Part shown: one piece after another, positions 48,154 through 59,286 of the stretch | Layout: every line of letters starts with the position of its first letter | How positions within the stretch are numbered: position 1 is the stretch's first letter | Origin: Anseranas semipalmata | Lineage: Eukaryota; Chordata; Aves; Anseriformes; Anseranatidae | Reading direction: 5' to 3' | DNA: 64,000 nt | Assembly (NCBI GenBank): GCA_013399115.1 | Contig: VXAA01004383.1 | Span: 290,478 to 354,477 of the forward strand | The notes under the pieces: generated by a model | Database searches by the model: none | Seen by the model: only the letters and a program-made list of their open reading frames with translations | What the model was told of the DNA's origin: nothing | Position numbers and translations under genes: made by a program

Positions 48154-48828
48154 TGTCACCCGACACTATGGGGACAAGCAGGTTCTTTAGGGATCCTGGT
48201 TAGAATGAGGACACCACGAAGTTATGGCTATAATTAGAGCTTTATTATCACATAGAATTTTTAGCAATCAGCATAGCGTAGCTTATTGCTATCTGGCATA
48301 TTTAGCAATCAGTGTAGCTTTATTTTTACCCAGGATTTTTAACCACCTAGACCCTCTGCAGATCAAGTCAAATTCTTAATAATCAGCATGCAATGCAATA
48401 ATCATGGTTATATGCAATAATCAAAACTCAGAACACACCTAAAAGCACTCAGGTCACTCAGTCCTCAGAGGAAGCAGGCAACAGCAGAGGTCCCTCCAAC
48501 CACTGAGGGATCACAGGCTTTGCCATCCAGCAGCAGTTCTCATCCAAGTCCCACTTGGGACTTGCAGATGTTTTGATTTTATGGGCAGTATCTCATGTGC
48601 TGTTCTCTTCCCTACTTCATGATGGGGGTCACCCCACCCCAGTGACTCTGTGCCAGGGGCTTTTACAGCGCTGGTGGGCAAATGTGCTTTCCACAGTGCC
48701 AGAGAGGGAGGAAAGAAGGCAGGTGATACATGATCATCCCATCTGCAGATAATGGCTGTTTGCTTTATAAAATGGCATTGGTTATGCTGCCCATATTACC
48801 AGGTGTCAGGAGCAGGGGTACCGTCACA
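48154..48828 (-). mobile_element. Related solo LTR in opposite orientation
   Basis: On the minus strand it starts TGTGACGGTACC and ends CGGGTGACA, and it aligns along its full length with 45177-45972. It is 675 bases because it lacks the 83-base internal duplication and one array unit. It carries TATAAAG-like and AATAAA words (plus-strand TTTATT at 48241-48246 and 48319-48324) in promoter and polyadenylation positions. The flanks (CTCCT and ATCCC on the plus strand) match only partly, so the target duplication has decayed or an edge is off by a few bases. Confidence 0.8.
48230..48345 (-). repeat. Array of ~36-41-bp units with AATAAAGCT core in LTR 2
   Basis: Three units on the minus strand: one ending AATAAAGCTACACTGAT, one with CAATAAGCTACGCT, and one with GATAATAAAGCTC. 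This is homologous to the array in the first LTR but with one unit fewer. Confidence 0.7.
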
Positions 48829-50989
48829 ATCCCATATGGAAGTCATCACCATCAATGCTAAGCTTCCCTGTAAGCTCTTTTGAGCCACTGTTATTAAAAA
48901 TACATTACACATACACCTGTACAAGTTGAAGTCTTGGAAGAACATGTCTATTCCCCAGAAATCAAAGTGCTTTCCGTGGGGATGCCTGCGGGGGACAGTG
49001 ATCATAAAGCAGCCAGAGAGCTTAAGGAATGTAGAGATTTCAGAGCCTGTATGATTACCCACAGCTGTACAAACAGTACAGTGGAGAAAACAGATTGACC
49101 TTGGCCATGTTTTGAGAGTGGCAGATAACCAGGTCCTTAAACAAGCCCTGTTTCAACATGAAGAGGAAAGAAGAGACAGTGACCCTGAGGAAGGCCAGGA
49201 AACACAGTAATGACTAAAGCAGCAAAATCGCAAGTCATCAACATGAACACCTTTGAAGGACTGGTCTGGGATAGAACTGGTTGGTGATGACAGACATCTG
49301 CCTTATGCACCTGGCAGTGCAAGAAGTGGATTAGACTGGGTGTAAGACAGCAATATCTTAAGTACAAGTAGACAGCATCCTTCAAAGCATGAATTATTAT
49401 GCTTTAACAGTCCCATAAATAGCTATGGCAGTGAAAATTTAAAAGTTTTCGGGGAATTTGAGACAGACTTTAAGAGGCAGAGAGTGTCTTAGTGTATTTC
49501 TAAATCCACAGGGCCATGGATGTCTTTTCCCAGCTTCCCAAATTTGTGCCTATATCCTAGTGTAGAGAGAATGCTGCAAGGCCCCATTTAGCAAATAATT
49601 GCAATGCTCATGTCTCTGACCTCCCCCTCACCTTTGCAAATAGATGTTTCCTTTGCTGTTTGCTCGCATGACTGGGGCACACGTCCTCCAACACCAGGAT
49701 CACTTGCAAAAGTGCAAACATGATCAGTAGGCTGGCCTCATCCACATCCCTTCTCTTATCTTGGGCTGAGCCCCACTAGGGTTGTTAAGTTGGATGCTTA
49801 ACTGCAGGGAATCTCTCCCTCCGTGCTGGATGAAATACAGTGGATCAGCTACCTGGTAGAGAGACCACTAGATGTTAGACCCATGAACCACAGAGGCCTG
49901 ATGCAGGATTGAAGCTAGAAATAAGCTTACTCCAGAACCTCTCATAGCTCAGAGCAGGCTGTGGAGACGATCCTCAAAATGGTAGTGGGAAGCAGCATGA
50001 GGACTGAAGAAAACCTTATCTCTGCTAAGCTGGAAAACTGATCATTACACAATAATTGTTCTTCTCACCTTATAAATTCTGCCTTTGCAATGTGCAAATC
50101 CCCGGGGATACATGTTCACTGCCATGTAGCATTTTGCTTACTAGGGAATAAAGGAGAGATGTTTGGAGAGATTGTGGAGTTCTCTGTGAAGAACACCACT
50201 GCAGTTTGGAAATAACAAGAGTTCCCTAAACAAGAAAAAGATGGCAGAAGGGAGAAGGAAAGGAAATCAGGAGGTGAAGGTGACTATTCTGTCTTAGACA
50301 CTGGTGAGTGACTCCCCATCTAGCCCAGGGATGACAAAAGTGCTTCCCTGTTTAAACTTCACCCAAATAGCTTGGCAGCTTGGCAGGGAGAGCATCCCTC
50401 CGAGGAAAACTGGTTCCCATGTTCCCCTGACACCGAGTTGCCACTGCAACACTGCAGCTCTCAAAGAACTCGAAGGAGAAATATTGTATTTACCCTGGCA
50501 GTTTTGCTCCCCCCCTTCAAACACTACTTTTATATTTGACAGTCAGCCAAGCAACTCTTTGCAAATTTTACAACCCATTCTTCCCAGAGCCTGAGGGCAT
50601 AAAGCATTCACACAGTGCACAACCTGAGAACTAAAGTATAAAATACGCACATAAAGAACACGTAAAACTGTACAGAAGGTCCTGAATAAGGTCAGTGAAT
50701 CCGCCTACGCCTTCAGGGGCAAGCACTCACCTAACTGATAAATTAAGTGTTAAAAATAGACCATGTTAAAAGCTGATGAAAGCACAAGAAGGCATAGCAT
50801 ATTATTTAGATTTGTCACACAAAAATCCCATATCTGATTTATGGGGAAGTGCATGGAACATGTCCTCACCAGATATCTACCAACTGCATACCTTTACAAC
50901 AAATTCAGAGGAATGAGTAATTATAAATCGCATGTTATGAATAGCTGGGAAACAGGATAAAATGCAAGATGGGTCTTTCAAAACCTGAT
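48829..50989. other. Intergenic stretch
   Basis: No exon, RNA gene or recognisable repeat found. Confidence 0.55.
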
Positions 50990-51279
50990 GATGCCAAACT
51001 AAGCAATCTTTCTTAGTTGTGACAAGCCAATCTCTTTGGCAAAGGAAGCATGATAGATCTCACCTATGGGGCTTCAGTAAAGCATTTGATTTAGTGCCAC
51101 TACTTACCTAATTAAAAAGCAAACTATAGAAGTGGAGGTTAGTAGGCAAATCGTGAAGCGGTGAGGAACTGCCTGAAGGGAAGAAGATCAGTAATGTTGG
51201 AAAGGTCCCGTGCTGGAATCAGGGGGTTCCACAAAGACCAGTCTTAGGGCTTTTAATATTTTTACTGACAATTTAGATA

Positions 51280-51280
51280 N
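51280..51280. other. Single ambiguous base
   Basis: A lone N in the LINE relic, at the end of the NLD-like motif. Confidence 0.98.
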
Positions 51281-51580
51281 GTGTTGTGAAACCTGCCTGA
51301 TGTGTGATGAAACCTGTCAACAGCAGAAAGCCGGAGGGTGTTGCCAGTTCTCAAGAAGTTATGGATATCACAGGGAGAGATCCCTGAGTGCTGAAGTTAT
51401 GCAAATAGAGTGAAATGCTGTGGTAAAAATCATACGTGAGGGAACTAAGAACAAGAATTTGTGCAACAAACAGGACTTGAAATGACTGAAGAAGTGAATT
51501 AGAATCCAGAAGATAACCTGATGATAACATGATGACTGTGAGCTCCCAGAGTAACACAGCCGTAAAAAAAAAAAAAAAAA

Positions 51581-51612
51581 NNNNNNNNNNNNNNNNNNNN
51601 NNNNNNNNNNNN
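51581..51612. other. Assembly gap (32 N) after a poly-A run
   Basis: 32 unspecified bases directly after a run of about 17 A (51564-51580), within the LINE relic. The homopolymer probably caused the break. Confidence 0.98.
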
Positions 51613-54600
51613 AGACAAATCCAATCTCAGTACATACAATTATTTCTGAAAAAGACAGAAAATATGTCAATAGCACTGCAAAACAGGCACTGGAGAAACT
51701 TCTTCTGGAATACTGCATGCAATTCTAGTTAGCTGTATTTTCAGAACACCCTCAAACTGGAGCAGGCACTGTGAAGAGATGTACAGGAAAATTGCATGGA
51801 TTGGACAGCCTGTCTTGTGAGAAACTGGGAGAATTTCAGGAAAGCAGAGGATGCGAGAGCTCATGATTTATTTCCACAAACACCTTGGGTGAGCAGGGGA
51901 GAAAAAGACAAACTATTCAACTTGAAGGACAGTCTGACACAAAAACATCTGCGTGCAAACTGGCCATCAACAGACAGCGTCCTGAAATGAGAGGAAAGTT
52001 CCTGGTTATCAGAGGCATGAAGAAACAAGCTTCCCACATAGGAAGGCAGCAGCAAACAAGTGTTACCGATTTCCAGTACGAGGCACAGCTAGTTTCTAAG
52101 GCGCCTGTACCACAGGGCTGCCTGAAGTGAGCGAGGGCCACCAGGCTCAGAGGTCCGGGGGTTCCACTCCCACCTCTGTCTCCTGCTCCTGTCCTCAGAG
52201 CAGCCGCAGGTGGTGTCCCGGTGAGGCGTTCCTGGACCTCGATCTTACACAAGCAGGTGCCTCACCGGTTGCACAGATGATGAGGCAAATCTTTGAACCT
52301 CTGTCTCCCAGCCCTCAAGGAAGGTCGCTCCCTGTTCTCACAATGCTGTGCGAAACACAAAACCCTCTTCTATTTCTCCTGCTGCCCCGGGCATTGCTTA
52401 GCACTTGCCAGTTTTCCAAAGCCGCTCTTCATTTTGATCTTCGGTGGTAGTTAAAAGGCTCATTTCTCCGGCCCAGGTGCTTCCTCTGCCAAGCAAGAGG
52501 GAGCAACCGGGCTGTGAAAGGCAGCTCGCGGAGCTGCCCGGTGGTGTGGGTATGTCTGCCCCCGCCCCGGGGCTGCAGCACGCCGTGCTCCCAGCTGTGG
52601 TGGCACAAGGGTTTGTGGGGACATTGCAAGCAGCGGGCCTGGCTGAAACACACTAGGTGCTTTTGCCAGGAAAATGCACACTGACTCACAGGGAGAGGGA
52701 GAGGAGGAGGAGGCATACAACTACCATTCGTTATCCATGCTGTGCCTACACATCCACGGTGGGCCAGCCGCCACCGGGAGAAAGAAATGTGTATTTTGAA
52801 CAGTTTAATGCACAGTCTTTTCCACACCTGACTTCTTTAAAAACAACACATTGGCCATGGTGGACAGCCAGGTGCTAATGCACATCACAGAGCACTCTTC
52901 CATATTTACAAACTCCAAAGCCTGTGCTTGGAAGAAGGGGCAGGGGAGAGCATGGCTCCTGTCACAGGGCTGTGGATGCTGCCTTCTGCGGTCAGTGGAA
53001 GAAGCGAGCAGCTGCAGGGCAATCCCCCGCCCCGGTCGGAGCGGTCACTGCCGGGAAAGTAAAAGCACACCTTTGCTTCAAGGAGTTGCGCTGAATTTTT
53101 TTGTCTGCGGCTCGCTTGGATGTAAGCTCTGCTGGCATGGAGGAGGCCCTGGGCTTGGGTCACTCTGTGGGCTTTGAGGTCTGGCACGTCTTCATGGGGA
53201 GCATTCACAAGGACAGACCAAGGGCAAGCGCGCTGAAGGCAGGGGATACGGGACAGGGTTGTATTTGAAGTTCTCTGTCAGCAGAGTACAATCCTGGCCT
53301 GAGCCTGGGGCTCCTCAGAACTGTCCAATACCCATACCTACGGTGACAGCATTCAGAGGTAAACCTGTTTCTGGGCAGAGGGGACACACAATTGTGCCAA
53401 TAAATAGTTCTTCAGAAATCTATTTTTAGAGCAGAAGTCCAACACGCAGGGAGAAAAGGTGTTATTTATCCCACTCCTTTAGATGTTGGTCCTGATGTCC
53501 TAGTCTGGCTGACCTTTCACTAGCGTAAAACCTCCGAGGGCTATTTTCATCCTAGTGTTAATCAGCATAGCTTCAGGGTTGGCATCACAGGAGGTTCTTA
53601 TCTCACGGGGACTGTCCCAGCACAACCTTCCTCCCGAACGCACCTCTGGGCTGGAGATAACAGGATCTCCTCTGCATGCTGGCTTCTGCTGGCTGCGGCT
53701 CTGCCCCGCTCACCAGAGGAATCCTGAGCTCATCATTCAGGGTGCCCTTTGTCCCCTCCGTAAGGGTGGCCCCAGACGACCAGCAGCATCCTCCCTCTGC
53801 CTCCCTCAGTGCAGCTGGACTCATCCCCGGAGGCTGGTCTGCTGCTGTGGTAGCGAGGGAGGGAGGTGCCTGCAGAAAGCAACTTATCCCTCCTAAAATC
53901 TCAACTGCAGCTCTCTCAGAGAGCACCCAGGGTGCCGTACTCCTGACACTGATGCTGCATTTAGACACCTAACATGAGGTGGGAGTAAGTCCACACCCTT
54001 CTGCTTCTCAGGCACTGCATTTCACAAGCAGAAGCATTGCAAGTTCTCCTCCTGCCTGTTGTTCTCAGCTGTTACGTGCTAGGTAGGGCATTAGATTATG
54101 TATGTCCTCCCACGTTCTGGCAGAGCTCTTTCCCCCAAGTGGCATAAATGACAACTTTCATCTTGCTACATTAGATATTCAACATCACTTAGTGGAAAGG
54201 ATGCATGTTTTCCTATCTGGCTGTGATCAATAAACAGTTCCTATCTATTACAGCAACTGCCTGCAACAGCTAGGGGTTGAATTGTGTTGTGTAATGGCTG
54301 TCGAAATGGCTATCTTTTGTAATCAATAGCCTAAGAGTCTTTCTCAGGAAGATTTGCATTACCTGATCCACAGCAATGTTAGTCCAAGCCAACTTGATGA
54401 AAGGGACAGTTAATCCCAAAGAGCCAAGTAGCAGGAACGTGCCCTCTCCGTGGGGCATCACTCAGCTGCACGCACACAGCTGGGCAGAGCTGGTGCAGCT
54501 GAAGCTGGTAGTTAGCCAGAGGGGTTTTGGTTTTCTTTTGTTTTGCTTTGTTTTGGTTTTGCTAAGAAAAACATTCACAGTTGTTCCACCGGAAAAGAAC

Positions 54601-56019
54601 AAGTAATCTACCCACATGGAATAAATGCAGTTGTCCTTGTTTCCTCCGTGCTTACTTTCACCTTCTGCTAATATAATTTGGGTGACAAGATTTTTCCTAA
54701 TGCCAAATTAGGCTAAACAGCAGTTCAGCGCAACAGATAAAGAAAGGGAATATCTGGCAGGCTTTTGACAAATGAGTAATGTGTGCATAGGGCAGATACC
54801 GAAATGCATAAACCTCGCAGTACTTTATAAAAGCAGGCAAAGGAGCTTAACCCGTGCACACAGGTTGAGTCCTGCAGCGGCAGGGTCTCTGTGCTTCCCT
54901 TCCCACTCTGGCTGACTTTTGCCACTCCAAGGATAAAAGGTCAGGGCTGGGGCTGGCTCACACCACTCATGGGAAGGTGGAAATGTCCAAGCAGGAGCAG
55001 GGAGCTGGAAGGAGTCCTTGGAGAGTCGGGCATGCTGCCCTACCACCATGGGAGGAGGGGGACGCAGCAGAGGTGGGAACAGGGACAGCAGCTGGTACCC
55101 TCCCACCCCAGCCTCTCTCTTGCAGCACTGCTACCCAGCCTGGCTTCCCAAGCTCTGGTGTAGCTACAAGATGTAGCAAACCCACCACTGCTTCTCAGCT
55201 GCTTCATTTGCCGATGGTGAGAGCCAAACTTGACTCGCTTTAGCATTCCCCGTGCCTGGGCATCTCAGTGCCTAAAAGAAGCTCCGTTCTTCCTAATGAA
55301 ATGAAGACAGTGTTTTTATTTTTCTGCCAGGCTTAGCAAATCCACAGCGCAGCAGAGCAGGTCCACCCATAGCTCAAATGAGACCCGCAAAGGGGCAACT
55401 GTTGGGGCTGAGAGCAGGGCCGGGCGCCCAGCATGCCACCAGCCTGTCCGGCGGCAGGTCACCCTGCAGGCCCCTCGCAAGGCCACCTGAGCACTTGTGG
55501 AAACCAAAGCACGGGGCTGGGAACTTGTGTAGCTGAGAGGGATTAGAGCTGCTGTGCCCTACGTGCTGTAAGTTTCCACTGCTTACGTGCTCGGAGGGAG
55601 CGAGTTCCTCCTGCCGAGCATGTGACTGTCTAAGTCCTGAGCTGCTCAGTGCCTAGCCCACACCTCAGCCCCATTTGGATCCGCACACGCTGCGCAATAC
55701 CTTCACAGCAGATATATTTATCAAGCTAAAAAAAGTCCTGTTTAACTGTTTTGTTGGCCGGGAGGCCCGGCTGCACTATCTAGGAGGGAGAAAAGAGGCC
55801 ACCTGGAGCTGCAAAATAATAGTGAGGGTAGCACACTCGTGGGAGGCTGGGCATTTAGTAGAGTGGCAGAATTCCTACTATTCACAAATGACCCATTTTC
55901 ATCCTGCAACCCCTCCCCCAAATGTAAAAGAAAAAAAAAAAAGTTCTAATTTTTATATATTTCCTGGAATATGTGCTTTTACTCGAAGTGCATTTTACAC
56001 TCTTGTTTTGAAAGGGAAC

Positions 56020-56110
56020 CCAATCCAGTGGGACAAACTCATTCTTGGAATAACTTTCAATGAAATCAGGAGTTACACCTGGACTGACTTTGGCATAACA
56101 AGTCCTCAGG
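56020..56110. mobile_element. Possible ancient palindromic sauropsid repeat
   Basis: The stretch with 'ccagtgggacaaactcattc', 'ggaataactttcaatgaaa' and 'caggagttacacctgg' resembles a degraded copy of the widespread repeat whose core is GTGTAACTCCATTGA facing its own complement. The two arms (ataactttcaatgaaa and gagttacac) are only partly complementary now. Confidence 0.35.
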
Positions 56111-59100
56111 ATATCGGTGGCTGCTGCAGTCATGTTTTTGTAGGCAGTCTGGATCTACTAGTTTTCCTAGTATAATAATTGCAGTAAGAACTGTGATGTT
56201 TTGTAACCAAACTAGTTTATACTGGCAAAAGCCCTACTTTGGATGATAGAGAGGTGACTTAAGCTGTTAAATTTCTTTCAGTTCTTATTTGGGAATTGCT
56301 ATTCCATTATAAAATGTCTTTATGCTATCTGTACAATAGGTGGGGATGATAATTGCATTGTTATAACAGTACCATTTTCTACCACAGACAAGACAAAATA
56401 CCTAAACAATTGCTGTATTTTGTACAACACTGACATTAGAACATGGTCTGGGGAAGAAAGAAACTACTATCTTAAAAAAATAGAACAGATTGATATCCTA
56501 GGTTAGTCTACAAGGCAAATTCTGTGTGATGTCAAGAAAACAGAAGTCACAAAAAATCTAGTATATTTTTTCACTATTTCTATCAGGCTTGGAATCTTTA
56601 TTTCATAAGCTCCATGTACAGCCAGCTGCATGAAACCGGAGCCTATGCATTTCTATTTTAATTTCTAATATCTGAGTTAATCTTGTTTGCAGCATGCAGA
56701 GAAATTGAGCGATATTCTATATGTGATATTGCTTGGTATCACACCCATTTAGCAACACATTACCACTGTGGTACGTATCGCTAAAGCACTGTCACTATTG
56801 CCGCTGCCTGGCCAGCCCAAGGGGCAATGCCATCGTCAGTTTGGCTGTGGACAGGTCTAAGGAGGTTTTGGAAAGTGGATGTTCACTGTGAGCATCTCCT
56901 GAAAAGTCGGTGTGATAGAGAGCATGAAGTTTGCAGGGATAAAATCAAAGTACGGGGGTGGGGTTCATGTCAAGATCTCCTCAAAGGCGAGACTTCACCT
57001 TGTGTTTTGCCAGCGAGAGAATGGAGATAGGCTCTGAAGGTTTTGGAAAACAAAGACAAGCAGCTGCATTTGATGGTTTAAAATTAGGGGAAACCCAATC
57101 TGTGCTTGCTGAGAGCAGCTTTACGGTATTTCCATACATACAGCATGTACCTTAGAAAAACTACAGATCGATGCTGTACTGTTGCTTAAAATCAGCCCCA
57201 GGATAAGTTGCACAGCATCACAGCAGGGACAGGAGCGCCGGTGAAGGAGAAGGAGTCTCTGCAGGCCCCGGGCCGGCACTCCATCAGGGAAGAAGGGCTC
57301 TGAGCTACCTGCATGGGCAGATTGCTTCTGAGTAGCCAGTCATGGATTATACCAGCAAAAATCAGGTCATTTGGCCCCGAGCCTTCCCTGGACGACCTGC
57401 TTCCTGAGGCAACTTGGAGCTCACAGCAATTAGGCTGCAGGCTGGAGGAATTTAATGAGGGCTGGCAGGCTCTTCTGGCACCCTGCAGCCGCCTTTCCCC
57501 AGGGAGAGGTGCGCATCCTCCACGGGACAGCCACGGGACACGGGAAAGGTGGTGCTGGTGACAAACAGCCCCCGTCAGCAATTCAATGGCCCGCGGCTCA
57601 TCCGCACGGAGCCCCTAGGGCCGTGCTCCTTCCTGCAGCAACCTGCAGGGCAGCAAAAGCACTCCACCTGCTCTGGGCGTGCAAAAAATCAACCTGCTTG
57701 TATGGAGCGGTACATTCATCCACAGCGTACACGGGCTGAGCGCTTCTGCTGCAATAAGGGCGTCAGTGGAAAGAGCAGCCCTGTGCACAAACGTCAACCG
57801 GTCAAACGTGTGCGCCTCTCACAGCCAGAGGAAGGATGCTGGTATGATCAAGGTATGAGGCAAGGAGAGTATAACACAGTTTTGGCTGTGAAGCTGGCCA
57901 GAAAAAGAGCATGTCTTGTAGATATTGTCCTAAATTAGTCTGCCAGACTAAAAGTAGCATGGATATCAAGGTTTAAAAAGAGAGCAGAGCTGAAGCACAT
58001 GAAGACTGAGAAAGTCATGAGATACAGAAAATCAGCATGAACTTCACAGCTCATAAAAGAGAAATAAAAAGTGAATTACAGTAAATCACACTACCTCATC
58101 ACAATCTCCAGTCACCTGAGCCAAAACAAGCAAGTTTTATTTGCTGTTTTTTCATTGTTCCTGGGATGTGCAAACTGAAGGCACTGTACATCAGACCTTC
58201 TCATGTACGGACCATGCTTCCTGCTCGCACAGGGCTCTCTTTTCTGCCAGCACCTCAAGCGTGTGCTTTCGTGGCTACCTCAGAAACGCCCGGAGGACTG
58301 AAAAGGGGAGAAGCAAGAGGCCAGCTGTGTCTGGAGGAGCAGGCTGTGTGTGAATCCCACTGCTTCCTGCAGGCCACATACCTGTCTCAGGTTTGCAGGG
58401 CTTTGCAAAGCATTTCACGTGCAACTTCTTCCTGTCGATGGGTTCGGATGCCCACCGAGTGAGGCTTGCAGCGAGAGAACGGCTGGTGCCGTGATCTCTG
58501 GCTGTGAGCAGCTGCCTGGTGCGCCGTGGCACCACCAGCCGTGTGGGCAGCTGCCAGGGGGCATCTGGGACTTCGGTTGTAGACTCAGGACCCTTAGTTC
58601 AGCGTAAATCCTGCTCAGGTACTCTAATCTTTCATCTGATTTAACCCTGCATCCCTGCTCAGGGGTATTAAGGGTTTAATTCAGCATTTGCAATGGGACC
58701 CAGAGAGGTGAAGGGCTTAAGGTAAGCAAGGAGCTCAAGGTAAGCAGAGGTTGGTCCTCGTCCCTTCTGGGGGATGGCACAGCCCTGCCATTGGTGCTGT
58801 GTGTCAATGCAAGCACTGGACACGAGCTGGCTCAGCACGGTCTGGCCAGCCGCTGGGTAAGGACACAGTGCTTAGTCCCTGGAGATGCCACAGAGATGCA
58901 GGGCAGCTGCAGGAGGAGCAGGCAGGCTGCTGGGAGAGCTGCAGCACCCCCTGGGGCAGCATGGGCAGAGGAAGAGAGGGAACAGCCCTTCTGAAAGCCC
59001 TGCTTGGGCAGCCATCGCCTGCACCTGGCCACGTGGCCATGGCCAGGCTGGAGACCCAAGTCTTCTTCCAGCTGTAGTTAGAGGGGTTAATGCCACAGCG

Positions 59101-59270
59101 TACCCATGCTCATCACCATTCTCCTGGTAACCATAACCCAGGTTTGTCAGCCAGAGTGCTTCCCTCAGCCCCCTGAAGTCAAAATGAGCCAGGCGAGCTC
59201 AAACAGTTGAAACACAAGGCCTGCCTGAATCCAGTTCATGGCTAGCAAACAGGTCAAGGAAAGCTGGCGG

Positions 59271-59286
59271 GGTGTGTGTGTGTGTC
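59271..59286. repeat. Short (GT)n run
   Basis: About seven GT units in intergenic sequence. Confidence 0.8.

Larger units (their letters stand above)
50990..52045 (+). mobile_element. Degraded CR1-like LINE, reverse transcriptase to 3' part
   Basis: Sense remnants in order: FGKGSMIDL and GFSKAFDLVP near 51030-51105 (the consensus is DFSKAFD), GGSTK then FNIFTDNLD near 51220-51280 (the consensus is PQGS..LFNIFINDLD), LEYCMQF near 51700 (the LEYC-QFW motif), then a 'KLEQAL'-like stretch and the downstream 'aagttcc' segment near 52000. There are many stops and frameshifts. A 32-N gap and a lone N at 51280 interrupt it. It is an inactive, old copy. Confidence 0.65.
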
